A DNA stretch of 33,937 nt from NCBI GenBank assembly GCA_902618535.1, contig CACNAV010000011.1:1-33937 (forward strand). Direction: 5' to 3'. A program made the position numbers and the translations under genes. Under the pieces are notes generated by a model, which worked only from the letters and a program-made list of their open reading frames with translations, ran no database searches and was not told the DNA's origin. Position 1 is the first letter of the stretch. Each line of letters opens with the position of its first letter. Origin of the DNA: an uncultured Alphaproteobacteria bacterium. GTDB taxonomy: Bacteria > Pseudomonadota > Alphaproteobacteria > Methylaequorales > Methylaequoraceae. Positions 25,402 through 32,825 of the stretch are shown here, one piece after another.

Positions 25402-25827
25402 TTAGTTATTTCTATACTCTTCTGGAATTCCATCCCAGGCTTCTTTTAACTCAGATGCAACTTTAAAGGCTGGTTGAACATAATTCATATCCTCATTATC
25501 CTGTATTCTTTTGCTCATATATCTAATAAACCTGTAAAGCCAATTCAATTGTTCGGCTATTTCGTTGTCATTTTCAAGATCTAAGCAAGTCTGGAGTCTA
25601 AAAGCTATTTTAGATATTTTTTCTGCTTTTTCTTTTGAGTCATTAGTTACAGCTAAATCAGTAAAGAGAAGTTTTTTCAAGTCTTCAATTTCATAAACTA
25701 ATCCATCAATCATTTTCTTAATTATTTCATATTTGGAGAGCTTACCTACTTTTATGGTATCATCTACCAGAATTTTCTTTTCATTAAGCTTGTTTTCTTT
25801 AGCTGCAATATCTTTGTAATTATCCAT
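25402..25827 (-). CDS. FliS-like protein 2, paired with the small flagellin
   Basis: 141 aa helical protein. The core I-S-K-I-A-F-R-L-Q-T-C-L-D-L-E-N-D-N-E-I-A followed by Q-L-N-W-L-Y-R-F-I aligns with FliS (L-Q-T-T-L-D ... A-A-K-L-F-Q-L-Y-E-F). The C-terminus has V-A-S-E-L-K-E-A-W-D-G-I, close to the FliS final helix. An extra charged N-terminal region of ~40 residues is present. It is closer to FliS-like protein 3 (28377-28745) than to fliS. It follows the 260-aa flagellin by 58 nt on the same strand and is probably that flagellin's dedicated chaperone. Confidence 0.7.
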   Translation of the reverse strand: MDNYKDIAAKENKLNEKKILVDDTIKVGKLSKYEIIKKMIDGLVYEIEDLKKLLFTDLAVTNDSKEKAEKISKIAFRLQTCLDLENDNEIAEQLNWLYRFIRYMSKRIQDNEDMNYVQPAFKVASELKEAWDGIPEEYRNN

Positions 25828-25885
25828 TGTCCATTAACCTTTCATTAAATTATATAAGTTATAAAACGACATCAGATTTATTTGT

Positions 25886-26668
25886 TTAGGCTAGTAATTT
25901 AAGTTTTTCCATTTCTTCAGCATTAGCTGTTGCAACCATTGCCAATGCATAATTTTTTATAAGTGATTGTTTTGTTATTTTTGCTGTTTCTTCAGCAAAA
26001 TCAGTATTTTGTAAATTTGAAGCTGCCTCCAACAAATGTGCGGCTGTTGTTGATGCCACATTTTGATATGCTCGTAATGATGTAAAACTTCCTGCAACTG
26101 ACCCTAAAGACTGTGTAATTTCACCTATTGTTGTATCCATTGAATTATTAGCATTGGTTGCGTCATTTATATCAGTTGCCGCTATTCCAATTGTTGATTT
26201 AATTTGTTGAGTGCCACCAGCATCGTTTACACCAATATTGAATGTTTTTGCTGACGTACCCAAAACATTTACTCCATTATAAGTCAAAGAGCTCACTATT
26301 GAGTCTATAGTATCACTAATATGGACTGCTTCAGAATTAAGAGCAGCCGTGTCAGATGCTGTATTGTAGGTTTGCGTGTCAGCTATTCCTACTTCCTTGA
26401 GCCTTGTTGCTAAACTATTCAATTCTAGTAAAGCAGATTCTGCTAGATTCAGCAGAGTTAAACCAGATGCCGTGTTAGTTTCAACTGCCTTAAAACTTTC
26501 TGCCCTTGCATTTAACGTATTAGCCAGAGATTGAGATCCTGCATCATTGCCACCAAGTACTCTTAACCCAGTAGCTACTCTTGATATAGAATCATGAAGG
26601 GTTCTAGTTAACCTGCGAAGGCTACCAATAGGTATTGCACTTGATGCTGGCACGGAAATGTTCGACAA
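25886..26668 (-). CDS. Minimal flagellin (260 aa)
   Basis: Contains only the terminal helical domains. N-terminal part: S-I-S-R-V-A-T-G-L-R-V then G-N-D-A-G-S-Q-S-L-A, a divergent version of R-(I/L)-S-S-G-x-R-I ... D-D-A-A-G. C-terminal part: S-L-R-A-Y-Q-N-V, then L-Q-N-T-D-F-A-E-E-T-A-K and a final L-A-M-V-A-T-A-N-A-E-E-M. The central domain is short (~60 residues, with G-V-N-V-L-G and D-A-G-G). The start is a TTG, fixed by GGAG 8 nt upstream. A sigma-28-like element lies just upstream. Being far smaller and more divergent than the 524-aa flagellin, it may form a minor filament section. Confidence 0.85.
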   Translation of the reverse strand: MSNISVPASSAIPIGSLRRLTRTLHDSISRVATGLRVLGGNDAGSQSLANTLNARAESFKAVETNTASGLTLLNLAESALLELNSLATRLKEVGIADTQTYNTASDTAALNSEAVHISDTIDSIVSSLTYNGVNVLGTSAKTFNIGVNDAGGTQQIKSTIGIAATDINDATNANNSMDTTIGEITQSLGSVAGSFTSLRAYQNVASTTAAHLLEAASNLQNTDFAEETAKITKQSLIKNYALAMVATANAEEMEKLKLLA

Positions 26669-26690
26669 AATAAATACTCCAGAGACATAT

Positions 26691-26717
26691 ATAACGACAC
26701 GCTTTCAATTTTGTTTA
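26691..26717 (-). promoter_or_regulatory. Putative sigma-28 promoter of the minimal flagellin
   Basis: Minus strand: TAAA (26717-26714), 15 nt, GTCGTTAT (26698-26691). Compared with the enterobacterial FliA consensus TAAA-N15-GCCGATAA, the -35 and spacing are exact and 5/8 of the -10 match. Start predicted near 26684, giving a ~16-nt leader with GGAG. The same element precedes two other flagellar genes. Confidence 0.6.
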
Positions 26718-26719
26718 AT

Positions 26720-26734
26720 TGGCATAAAAATTGT
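26720..26734 (+). promoter_or_regulatory. Putative sigma-54 promoter of the TPR-glycosyltransferase gene
   Basis: TGGCA (26720-26724) and TTGT (26731-26734) have the exact spacing of the sigma-54 consensus TGGCAC-N5-TTGC; the invariant GG (-24) is present but the -12 GC is GT. The predicted start near 26746 leaves 20 nt before ATG 26766, with AAAGGA as Shine-Dalgarno. Single occurrence, so modest confidence. Confidence 0.35.
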
Positions 26735-26765
26735 AAGATTTACTTACAAAACAAAGGATTTTTAT

Positions 26766-28394
26766 ATGAAAGTTATTTCTCATGGCTCTTTGGAAGAAGA
26801 GTTAAAAAAAGTATTAAGTAACCCTCACACAAGTAATAATTTAGAAAAAGCTGTTCAAATCGCAAAGGAAATTATTAAAATTGATAATACAAGTAATTAC
26901 GCCAATTATGCTATGGGGCTTCACGAATTAGCCTTAGCAAATAGAACTGCACCTCAAGTTGATTATGACAGACCAGTAGAGGCTTTTAAAAAAATAATTA
27001 AGATGGATCCTAATTTTATTGAGCCTTACTTAATGCTAGCTAAAATTTACAAAGAAACAGACAGAAACCTTGAGTACAAACTCCTATTAAAAGCTAATAA
27101 ACAATTTCCTGATCATTACTTAATAATGTTTGATTTAGCAAATTTAATGACTTTTAAGACTGGTGAAAAACAAAAAGGATTAGAGCTATTTGCAAAATGT
27201 GTTCAAAAACTACCAATGGTTGATGCTGCCTGGTCCGGTTTAGGTAGTGCCTATCTTTTAAATAGAGAGTTTGATATGGCCCAAAAATCCTTCGAAACTT
27301 CATTAGCCATTAATCCTGAAAATACAACTTCAATTCTAGGAATCGGTGTGATTCACTTTGAAAATGCTAATTTCAAAGAAGCTAGAAAATATTATGAAAA
27401 AAGTATTTCTATTGATAAAGCTTCTTTTTGGGGCAACTACAATATTGCTCTTTTAAATTTACTTGAAGGTGATGACGAGACTGGCTGGGAATCTTATGAA
27501 AAAAGAGATAAAAATCAATTCCTGAATAAATATGGAGGTTCAGCTATACAAGAAATATTTAAAAAGGATATTTCAAAAAATTCAAATCAAAAAATTGTTA
27601 TTTTAAGAGAGCAGGGGCTAGGTGATGATATCATGTTTAGCAGATATTTAAGACCATTAAAAAACTTAGGATATGATGTTACATATGCTTGTGCACCAGA
27701 ATTAAAAGAATTTTTAAGGTTGTCACCAGATCTTGATGATGTAAAGCTAACAAGTGAGATTGCCGATACTAAAGTATTTGATTATAGAGCTTTTTTGATG
27801 AGTTTACCTTGGCTAATGTCAGGTGTACAGAAACCTAGACTTAAAGATCCAATAAAAATTGATCTTAGTAGATTTAAAGAAAAAGATTTAAAAATTAAAA
27901 CTAGTATGAAAAAACTAGTTAATTCAAAAAAATTAAAGATTGGATTAGCCTGGAGCGGAAGTCCAAAGCATCTTAGGGACTTTTGCAGAAGTATTGATAT
28001 TGATTTACTAAAAAATATTTTTGAAATACCAAATGTAGAATTTTTTGCATTACAAAAAGTTCACAGAGAAAATGATATAAAATTTATCAAAAAATTTAAA
28101 AATGTGCATGATTGTACAGATCATTTGAAAGATTTTATGTACACTGCATATTTTGTAAAAAAAATGGATATGATTTTTACTGTGGACACATCACTGGTTC
28201 ATATGGCTGGTACAATGGATAAGAAAACATTTTTATTCCTACCTAAGGTTCCTGACTACAGATGGGGGTTAAAAAATAAACAGGAATGGTATCCCTCTGT
28301 TAGCCTTCTTAGGCAGGAAAAAGTAAGCGATTGGAAGAAACCAATTGAAGATTGCCAAAAAATTATAAATAATTATTTAAGCAGCAGCAGTTGA
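26766..28394 (+). CDS. TPR protein with C-terminal glycosyltransferase-like domain, candidate flagellin glycosyltransferase
   Basis: 542 aa from ATG 26766, which has AAAGGA 7 nt upstream; the frame is open back to 26658, but that extension overlaps the flagellin start and its promoter. Residues ~1-240 are TPR repeats (for example A-N-Y-A-M-G-L, A-W-S-G-L-G-S-A-Y-L, A-I-N-P-E-N). The C-terminal half is GT-B-like: V-I-L-R-E-Q-G-L-G-D-D-I-M-F-S-R-Y near 277, I-G-L-A-W-S-G-S-P near 395, V-D-T-S-L-V-H-M-A-G near 474, then P-D-Y-R-W-G and E-W-Y-P-S. This is the TPR plus GT9-like architecture known from bacterial clusters, some of them flagellar. Its position between flagellin and FliS-like genes suggests flagellin glycosylation (inference). 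Confidence 0.85.
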   Translation: MKVISHGSLEEELKKVLSNPHTSNNLEKAVQIAKEIIKIDNTSNYANYAMGLHELALANRTAPQVDYDRPVEAFKKIIKMDPNFIEPYLMLAKIYKETDRNLEYKLLLKANKQFPDHYLIMFDLANLMTFKTGEKQKGLELFAKCVQKLPMVDAAWSGLGSAYLLNREFDMAQKSFETSLAINPENTTSILGIGVIHFENANFKEARKYYEKSISIDKASFWGNYNIALLNLLEGDDETGWESYEKRDKNQFLNKYGGSAIQEIFKKDISKNSNQKIVILREQGLGDDIMFSRYLRPLKNLGYDVTYACAPELKEFLRLSPDLDDVKLTSEIADTKVFDYRAFLMSLPWLMSGVQKPRLKDPIKIDLSRFKEKDLKIKTSMKKLVNSKKLKIGLAWSGSPKHLRDFCRSIDIDLLKNIFEIPNVEFFALQKVHRENDIKFIKKFKNVHDCTDHLKDFMYTAYFVKKMDMIFTVDTSLVHMAGTMDKKTFLFLPKVPDYRWGLKNKQEWYPSVSLLRQEKVSDWKKPIEDCQKIINNYLSSSS

Positions 28395-28745
28395 AATTTT
28401 TGACCATCCATCAGTAAGTTCAGCTGTGACTTTTTCTGCACTTTTAAGATATGAAAAGTCTTTGTCATCTGTGACTCTTGCAACTGAGAATCTTATGTGC
28501 TGATAAAGATGATTTAGATTTGAGGCTACTTCACCACCATGTTTCAGATCCAAAGAATTTTGTAAAACAATGCAGATTTTAGATATTCTCACTGCTTTTT
28601 TTTGTATAGTCTCTAGATTGTCTTCAATATCTTCTATTTTATTTAGATCTTTGATATCATGGTGCATTGCTGTTAATAGTTTTTCGACTACTTTGACAGC
28701 TTTTTTTTGTTTACTACTAATTAAAGTATTTTCATTTTTTTCCAT
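28377..28745 (-). CDS. FliS-like protein 3
   Basis: 122 aa helical protein. R-I-S-K-I-C-I-V-L-Q-N-S-L-D-L then G-G-E-V-A-S-N-L-N-H-L-Y-Q-H-I-R gives the FliS signature (L-Q-x-S-L-D ... G-x-x-A-x-N-L-x-x-L-Y). The C-terminal V-T-A-E-L-T-D-G-W-S-K-I parallels V-A-S-E-L-K-E-A-W-D-G-I in FliS-like protein 2, so the two are sister paralogues. It has its own sigma-28-like promoter, AAAGGG upstream of the ATG, and overlaps the end of the TPR-glycosyltransferase gene by 18 nt. It could serve the 524-aa flagellin or a modified form. Confidence 0.68.
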   Translation of the reverse strand: MEKNENTLISSKQKKAVKVVEKLLTAMHHDIKDLNKIEDIEDNLETIQKKAVRISKICIVLQNSLDLKHGGEVASNLNHLYQHIRFSVARVTDDKDFSYLKSAEKVTAELTDGWSKISTAAA

Positions 28746-28776
28746 TACATTACCCTTTATAAAAGTTACACTACAT

Positions 28777-28802
28777 CTAACGACTTACAGAGGATTTGTT
28801 TA
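28777..28802 (-). promoter_or_regulatory. Putative sigma-28 promoter of fliS-like gene 3
   Basis: Minus strand: TAAA (28802-28799), 14 nt, GTCGTTAG (28784-28777). Same -35 and -10 core as upstream of the small flagellin and fliD, with spacing one shorter. Start predicted near 28770, ~25 nt before the ATG at 28745. It ends at the base before the divergent glycosyltransferase start codon. Confidence 0.5.
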
Positions 28803-29555
28803 GTGCTAAAAATTTTCATTGCATTGTCCACCTACAATAGAAAAAAAATCACCTCTCTTTGTTTAGAAAACTTAAAAAATATCGTTGATAATGATGGTTC
28901 AGCTCTTTTATCAATTTATGATGATGCCTCCACAACTTATGATGAAAAGTTGTTAAAAAAATATTCTGAAAATGTTTTAAGATTTAGAGTTAATGGTGGA
29001 ATCGAAAGATCAAGAGCAAGAGCTGTAAGAGATTTTGAGCATATTCATAAGAATTTTGATCTTTTTTATATGACTGATAATGATACCATACATGATCCTA
29101 CATTTTTACAAATATTAAGAACTATTTACGAAACTTCCAGTAAAAATGAACAAGAAAAATTACCTATTGGCCTTTTTAATAGTATTTTTCACAATCAACC
29201 AGAAAATATTATCCATGAAAATGATCTAATATCTATTAGAAAAACTTGTCCAGGAGTAAGCCAATGTTTTAATAGATCAATGATATCTCGTATTGTAAAG
29301 TTTATTGATGAAAACCCTGTTTATGAAACACTTTATGGTTTTGATTATTATTGGCCTGCGTCTTTAGGTGTTCCCTTTCTTCAAACTAAAACATCTTACC
29401 TAGAGCATTTTGCAAGAGATAAAAATGAAAAGGGCCTTCATTCGTCGTTTTCCGATAATCCTATGGATGATTTTGATAGAGATAGAGCCTTGTATCCAAC
29501 TTCCTATCTAAAAAAAATAAGAAAAGATATAATTAATAAGATCTTAGAGGATTAA
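28803..29555 (+). CDS. GT-A type glycosyltransferase (family 2-like) in the flagellar cluster
   Basis: 250 aa, GTG start with AGAGGA upstream. The N-terminus I-F-I-A-L-S-T-Y-N-R-K is the nucleotide-binding strand of GT-A enzymes; I-Y-D-D-A-S-T follows, and the D-x-D-like motif is M-T-D-N-D-T-I (around 97). A second conserved area F-D-Y-Y-W-P-A-S-L-G-V lies near 180. No membrane segment, so a soluble cytoplasmic transferase. Surrounded by FliS-like 3 and fliD, it is a candidate to act with the TPR-glycosyltransferase on flagellin. Its 3' end overlaps fliD by 4 nt (convergent). Confidence 0.8.
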   Translation: MLKIFIALSTYNRKKITSLCLENLKNIVDNDGSALLSIYDDASTTYDEKLLKKYSENVLRFRVNGGIERSRARAVRDFEHIHKNFDLFYMTDNDTIHDPTFLQILRTIYETSSKNEQEKLPIGLFNSIFHNQPENIIHENDLISIRKTCPGVSQCFNRSMISRIVKFIDENPVYETLYGFDYYWPASLGVPFLQTKTSYLEHFARDKNEKGLHSSFSDNPMDDFDRDRALYPTSYLKKIRKDIINKILED

Positions 29556-31210
29556 TCTTTCTTTTCAAGCATTGCAGTCAACATGTTTCCTGTTTCTTGA
29601 AAAGAGGCTATTGTTGATTCCATTGCAGAATACTGACGAGCATATCTTTGTGTGATACTTTCTATTCTAACCTCCAAAGCTGATCTTTTTTCAGCAACGG
29701 TAGAAAGAGTATCATTTAAATTTTGAACTCTTTGATCGAGAATACTATCAAAACTTAAGTAATTATCCAGTTTATCAACAACTTGGTTTATAAAACTTTT
29801 ACCATAATATACTGTTCCAGATGTTACACCACTTCCGTTAGCGACAGATATTGTAAGTCCTTGAGGATCACCACTAGCAACACTGTAGTTATCGCCACTT
29901 TTTGTAGCTGACACACCTCCTATTGTGTGTGTTGAAGAACCGTCTGTTGCGAAAGCATATGATCCCGGTTTTGTATTTTTAAAGTCAAATGCAGCGATAG
30001 TTATATTGGAGTTGCTGGTAGCATAGTTGTTGGTAAAAAAAGCCCTAACTGTCTCTGGTTTAGATTTAAATTGTGTCTCCATTTGTTTTTTATCAAAGGC
30101 GAGGGAACCATCTCTATTAGTAGAAACCCCAAGGTATGAAAGATAGTAAGGCCCGCCTTCATAACCTTTTATTGCTGTTGATGACATTTCTCTTAGTTCA
30201 CTTCTTATTTCTCTCAATGTACTGTCGCCTATTAAAGCGCCATCATTTTCTGGATCAACGACATCATTTGACCCCATTGCAGTTAAATTAAGCATTATTT
30301 GGTTGTAAGTTTCAACATAGCCACTCAAAAGATCTGATACTCCGTCTAAATCAACTGAGCTAGAAATTCTTACAGCACTAGATGAAGTTTTTTTAAGATC
30401 CAAAGTAAAACCGTCAAACAAGTCGTCTACACTATTTGATGTTCTTGACATTGATATTCCATCAACAGTAAAAGCAGAGTTTACTCCGGCAACTCTTTGT
30501 GTTAGTTGAGCACCATCAGTAGTATCATAGGCGTAAGCTGGGGTGGCATGGCTGTCTGTAACTTTCATTTCATTACTTGCACCAGATTCACTTTTTAACA
30601 TAAGCATATAATTTGAGCCGTCGTAGATAATCGAGGCTAGAACATCTTTTGTTCCATCATTATCAGAGTCAGTAGCTGCATTATTAATTGCATCTCTCAA
30701 ATCAGTAAGTGTGGTAGATGCGGTTGCTGAAACAGAAATTTGAGACTGTCCATTTGATGTAAAACTTTGTCCTCCACCTGCCGTTGGATCAGCAGACCAG
30801 GTTCCAAAATTTATTGTTACATTTCTTTGACCAACTGTAGAGGAGGGGGAAGCAAGAGAAGGACCTGTTAAAGTATGCCTAGATGCTAATGTTGTGACAG
30901 TTAAACTAGAATTAATATCTGATCCTGCTTTTGAACCGCTGGCAGTTAGTGTTGCTACTGTTGCATCTGATGAATTTCCAACAAATCCATATTCTTGTTG
31001 AGATTCTATATCTTTTAAAATATTTTTAAAATCTAGTAAATTACTTTTTAAAATTCCAAAAGTTGAAATTTTGTCTTTGGTTTTTTCTTCAAGATTATCA
31101 AGGTTTTCTTTTTGAGGTGCAGTATCAGCATCCACGAGAGCTTTAATAAGTTCAGTGGTGTTGATTCCCGATCCAATACCTAGATTTGATAAAATTTCGG
31201 TTTTAGTCAT
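29552..31210 (-). CDS. fliD: Flagellar hook-associated protein 2 (filament cap) FliD
   Basis: 552 aa. FliD forms the cap that folds flagellin subunits at the filament tip. N-terminal signature: G-S-G-I-N-T-T-E-L-I-K-A-L-V-D (residues 13-27), with A-P-Q-K-E-N following. The variable middle is rich in S, T and G. The C-terminal FliD domain shows L-S-G-Y-V-E-T-Y-N-Q, then R-V-Q-N-L-N-D-T-L and the final Q-Y-S-A-M-E-S-T-I-A-S-F-Q. AGAGGA lies 4 nt before the ATG. The gene has a sigma-28-like promoter and follows the large flagellin after 40 nt. Confidence 0.95.
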   Translation of the reverse strand: MTKTEILSNLGIGSGINTTELIKALVDADTAPQKENLDNLEEKTKDKISTFGILKSNLLDFKNILKDIESQQEYGFVGNSSDATVATLTASGSKAGSDINSSLTVTTLASRHTLTGPSLASPSSTVGQRNVTINFGTWSADPTAGGGQSFTSNGQSQISVSATASTTLTDLRDAINNAATDSDNDGTKDVLASIIYDGSNYMLMLKSESGASNEMKVTDSHATPAYAYDTTDGAQLTQRVAGVNSAFTVDGISMSRTSNSVDDLFDGFTLDLKKTSSSAVRISSSVDLDGVSDLLSGYVETYNQIMLNLTAMGSNDVVDPENDGALIGDSTLREIRSELREMSSTAIKGYEGGPYYLSYLGVSTNRDGSLAFDKKQMETQFKSKPETVRAFFTNNYATSNSNITIAAFDFKNTKPGSYAFATDGSSTHTIGGVSATKSGDNYSVASGDPQGLTISVANGSGVTSGTVYYGKSFINQVVDKLDNYLSFDSILDQRVQNLNDTLSTVAEKRSALEVRIESITQRYARQYSAMESTIASFQETGNMLTAMLEKKD

Positions 31211-31226
31211 TTAGTCCTCTTAAATA

Positions 31227-31253
31227 TAAACGACTAGAGTATAACTTCATTTA
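31227..31253 (-). promoter_or_regulatory. Putative sigma-28 promoter of fliD
   Basis: Minus strand: TAAA (31253-31250), 15 nt, GTCGTTTA (31234-31227). The TAAA overlaps the stop codon of the upstream flagellin. Start predicted near 31221, giving a leader of about 11 nt that is essentially the Shine-Dalgarno and spacer. Third instance of the local TAAA-N14/15-GTCGTT element. Confidence 0.6.
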
Positions 31254-32825
31254 TCCTTGGAATAAAACAAGGACGTTTTGCATTGTTCTAGACGCTTGAG
31301 CGATCATATTCATTGCTGATTGTTGAAGAATCTGAGACTTGGCTAGTCTTGATGATTCTTTTGCAAAATCGGCATCAAGTATTCTTGATTTTGACGCCCT
31401 TTGACTCTGTGAAATAGTAGTTAAGTTATCAATAACAACATTCATTCTACTCATTAAAGCTCCAAATTTAGCTCTTTCCATGTGAACTCTATCAAGTGCT
31501 CTATCAACAACTTTTAATGCATCGACAGCACCAGCCATCGTTGTAACATTAATCGTGGAAATTTTGTTCAAACTTGATGCAATAGCGGTAGATTCAAAAA
31601 CACCACCATTAGCATTAGCTGGGACAATTGAAAATGATTGTGATGAGTGAAATGTAACAATTCCACTAGCTCTGAAACTATCAGTTGCAGCTGTTGTATA
31701 TGCTGAATCATGAATGTCAATAGCTGATCCTGCAGTTGCCTGAGCTTGATCAAATGATGTTGCAACAAATTTAGTAGTATTAACGTTAGTTGTAACACCA
31801 GCGAAATCAACATTTTCAATAACAATATCTAAGCCTTCGTCTTGTACTAGCATCAATGATGCTTTATCAGCACTTAATTGAGCTGAAATTCCAGTCGTTG
31901 CACTGTAGGCATTAAACTGATCTCTTAAATCAGTCAAATCTGACGTAGCAACTGAAGATCCTATACCAATTTGTGCTGTAATCGATTGTGCAGTTGTATT
32001 TTTTCCATAAATGTTCATACTAACAACTTTTCCAGTACCCTGCATACCTCCAACAGAAGATGTCACTTGTAACTTAACTGTTGTTGTTGCAGTAGCTGAT
32101 ACACCAGTATTATCAAATTTGTCATTTGTTAATTCAACAATATCTTTAGCTGTATGACCAGCTAATACATCTACTGTAGCTGTACCTAATAATCCAGTAA
32201 TATTAAAATTATCAGCATCTACAATTTTACTTGTAATACCTGCTTTACTAGCTCCAGCAGTCACATTAGCAGCAAGATTTGCTTCTCCTGCTGTGTGTTC
32301 AGTAGATGCTTGATAGGCACCAAGCATATCATTTCTCATGTTAGCAACTGAAATAACTGCTTTTTCTCTTTCATGAGAACCAATTTGAAAGCGTCTATCA
32401 GCAAATGTACCATCGAGAACAGCAATTTCGTTAAAAGTTGTATCTCTTGATACTCTGTCCATTTCACTAAGTAATTGGTTAACCTCTGTTTGTAAATATA
32501 CTCTTTGTTCTGAATTTAAGATGTCGGTTGCGGCTTGGATAGATAATTCACGAATTCTTTGGAGAGCGGCGGAGTGTTCATCTAATGCACCTTCGGCAAC
32601 TTGCGCCATTGATAAAACATCAGCAGCGTTTCTAATTGACATATCGAGTGCTCTAATTGTAGCAGACATTCTATCACTGATGGCTGCACCAGCAGCATCA
32701 TCGCCTGCATTATTAATTCTTTTACCAGAAGAGATTCTCTCCATTGCTGAGAGCATTTCCCTTTCTGTTTTCAGGAGACTCTTCATTGAAGCTGAAGTCC
32801 CCATGCTTGTATTTATTCCCGGCAT
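31251..32825 (-). CDS. Flagellin (major filament protein)
   Basis: 524 aa. N-terminus M-P-G-I-N-T-S with E-R-I-S-S-G-K-R-I-N then D-D-A-A-G-A-A-I-S-D-R-M is canonical flagellin D0/D1, and the I-R-E-L-S-I-Q-A-A segment follows. The central ~250 residues (about 170-420) are T/A/S-rich, the variable D2/D3 region exposed on the filament. The C-terminus I-L-D-A-D-F-A-K-E-S-S-R-L and A-N-x-like Q-A-S-R-T-M-Q-N-V-L closes the coiled coil. It lacks the TAAA-N15-GTCGTT promoter that other flagellar genes here have, and there is no 5' spacer: its ATG directly abuts the truncated flgL on the opposite strand. Confidence 0.95.
   Translation of the reverse strand: MPGINTSMGTSASMKSLLKTEREMLSAMERISSGKRINNAGDDAAGAAISDRMSATIRALDMSIRNAADVLSMAQVAEGALDEHSAALQRIRELSIQAATDILNSEQRVYLQTEVNQLLSEMDRVSRDTTFNEIAVLDGTFADRRFQIGSHEREKAVISVANMRNDMLGAYQASTEHTAGEANLAANVTAGASKAGITSKIVDADNFNITGLLGTATVDVLAGHTAKDIVELTNDKFDNTGVSATATTTVKLQVTSSVGGMQGTGKVVSMNIYGKNTTAQSITAQIGIGSSVATSDLTDLRDQFNAYSATTGISAQLSADKASLMLVQDEGLDIVIENVDFAGVTTNVNTTKFVATSFDQAQATAGSAIDIHDSAYTTAATDSFRASGIVTFHSSQSFSIVPANANGGVFESTAIASSLNKISTINVTTMAGAVDALKVVDRALDRVHMERAKFGALMSRMNVVIDNLTTISQSQRASKSRILDADFAKESSRLAKSQILQQSAMNMIAQASRTMQNVLVLFQG

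Noticed and set aside
26658-26765. Upstream extension of the TPR-glycosyltransferase ORF to an earlier ATG
   Set aside because: It would overlap the flagellin start and the divergent promoter elements; the internal ATG at 26766 has AAAGGA at good spacing and begins the TPR-like region.
31568-31825. Leucine-rich 85-aa minus-strand ORF inside the flagellin
   Set aside because: An out-of-frame shadow of the flagellin variable region with unnatural composition (L, Q, H).
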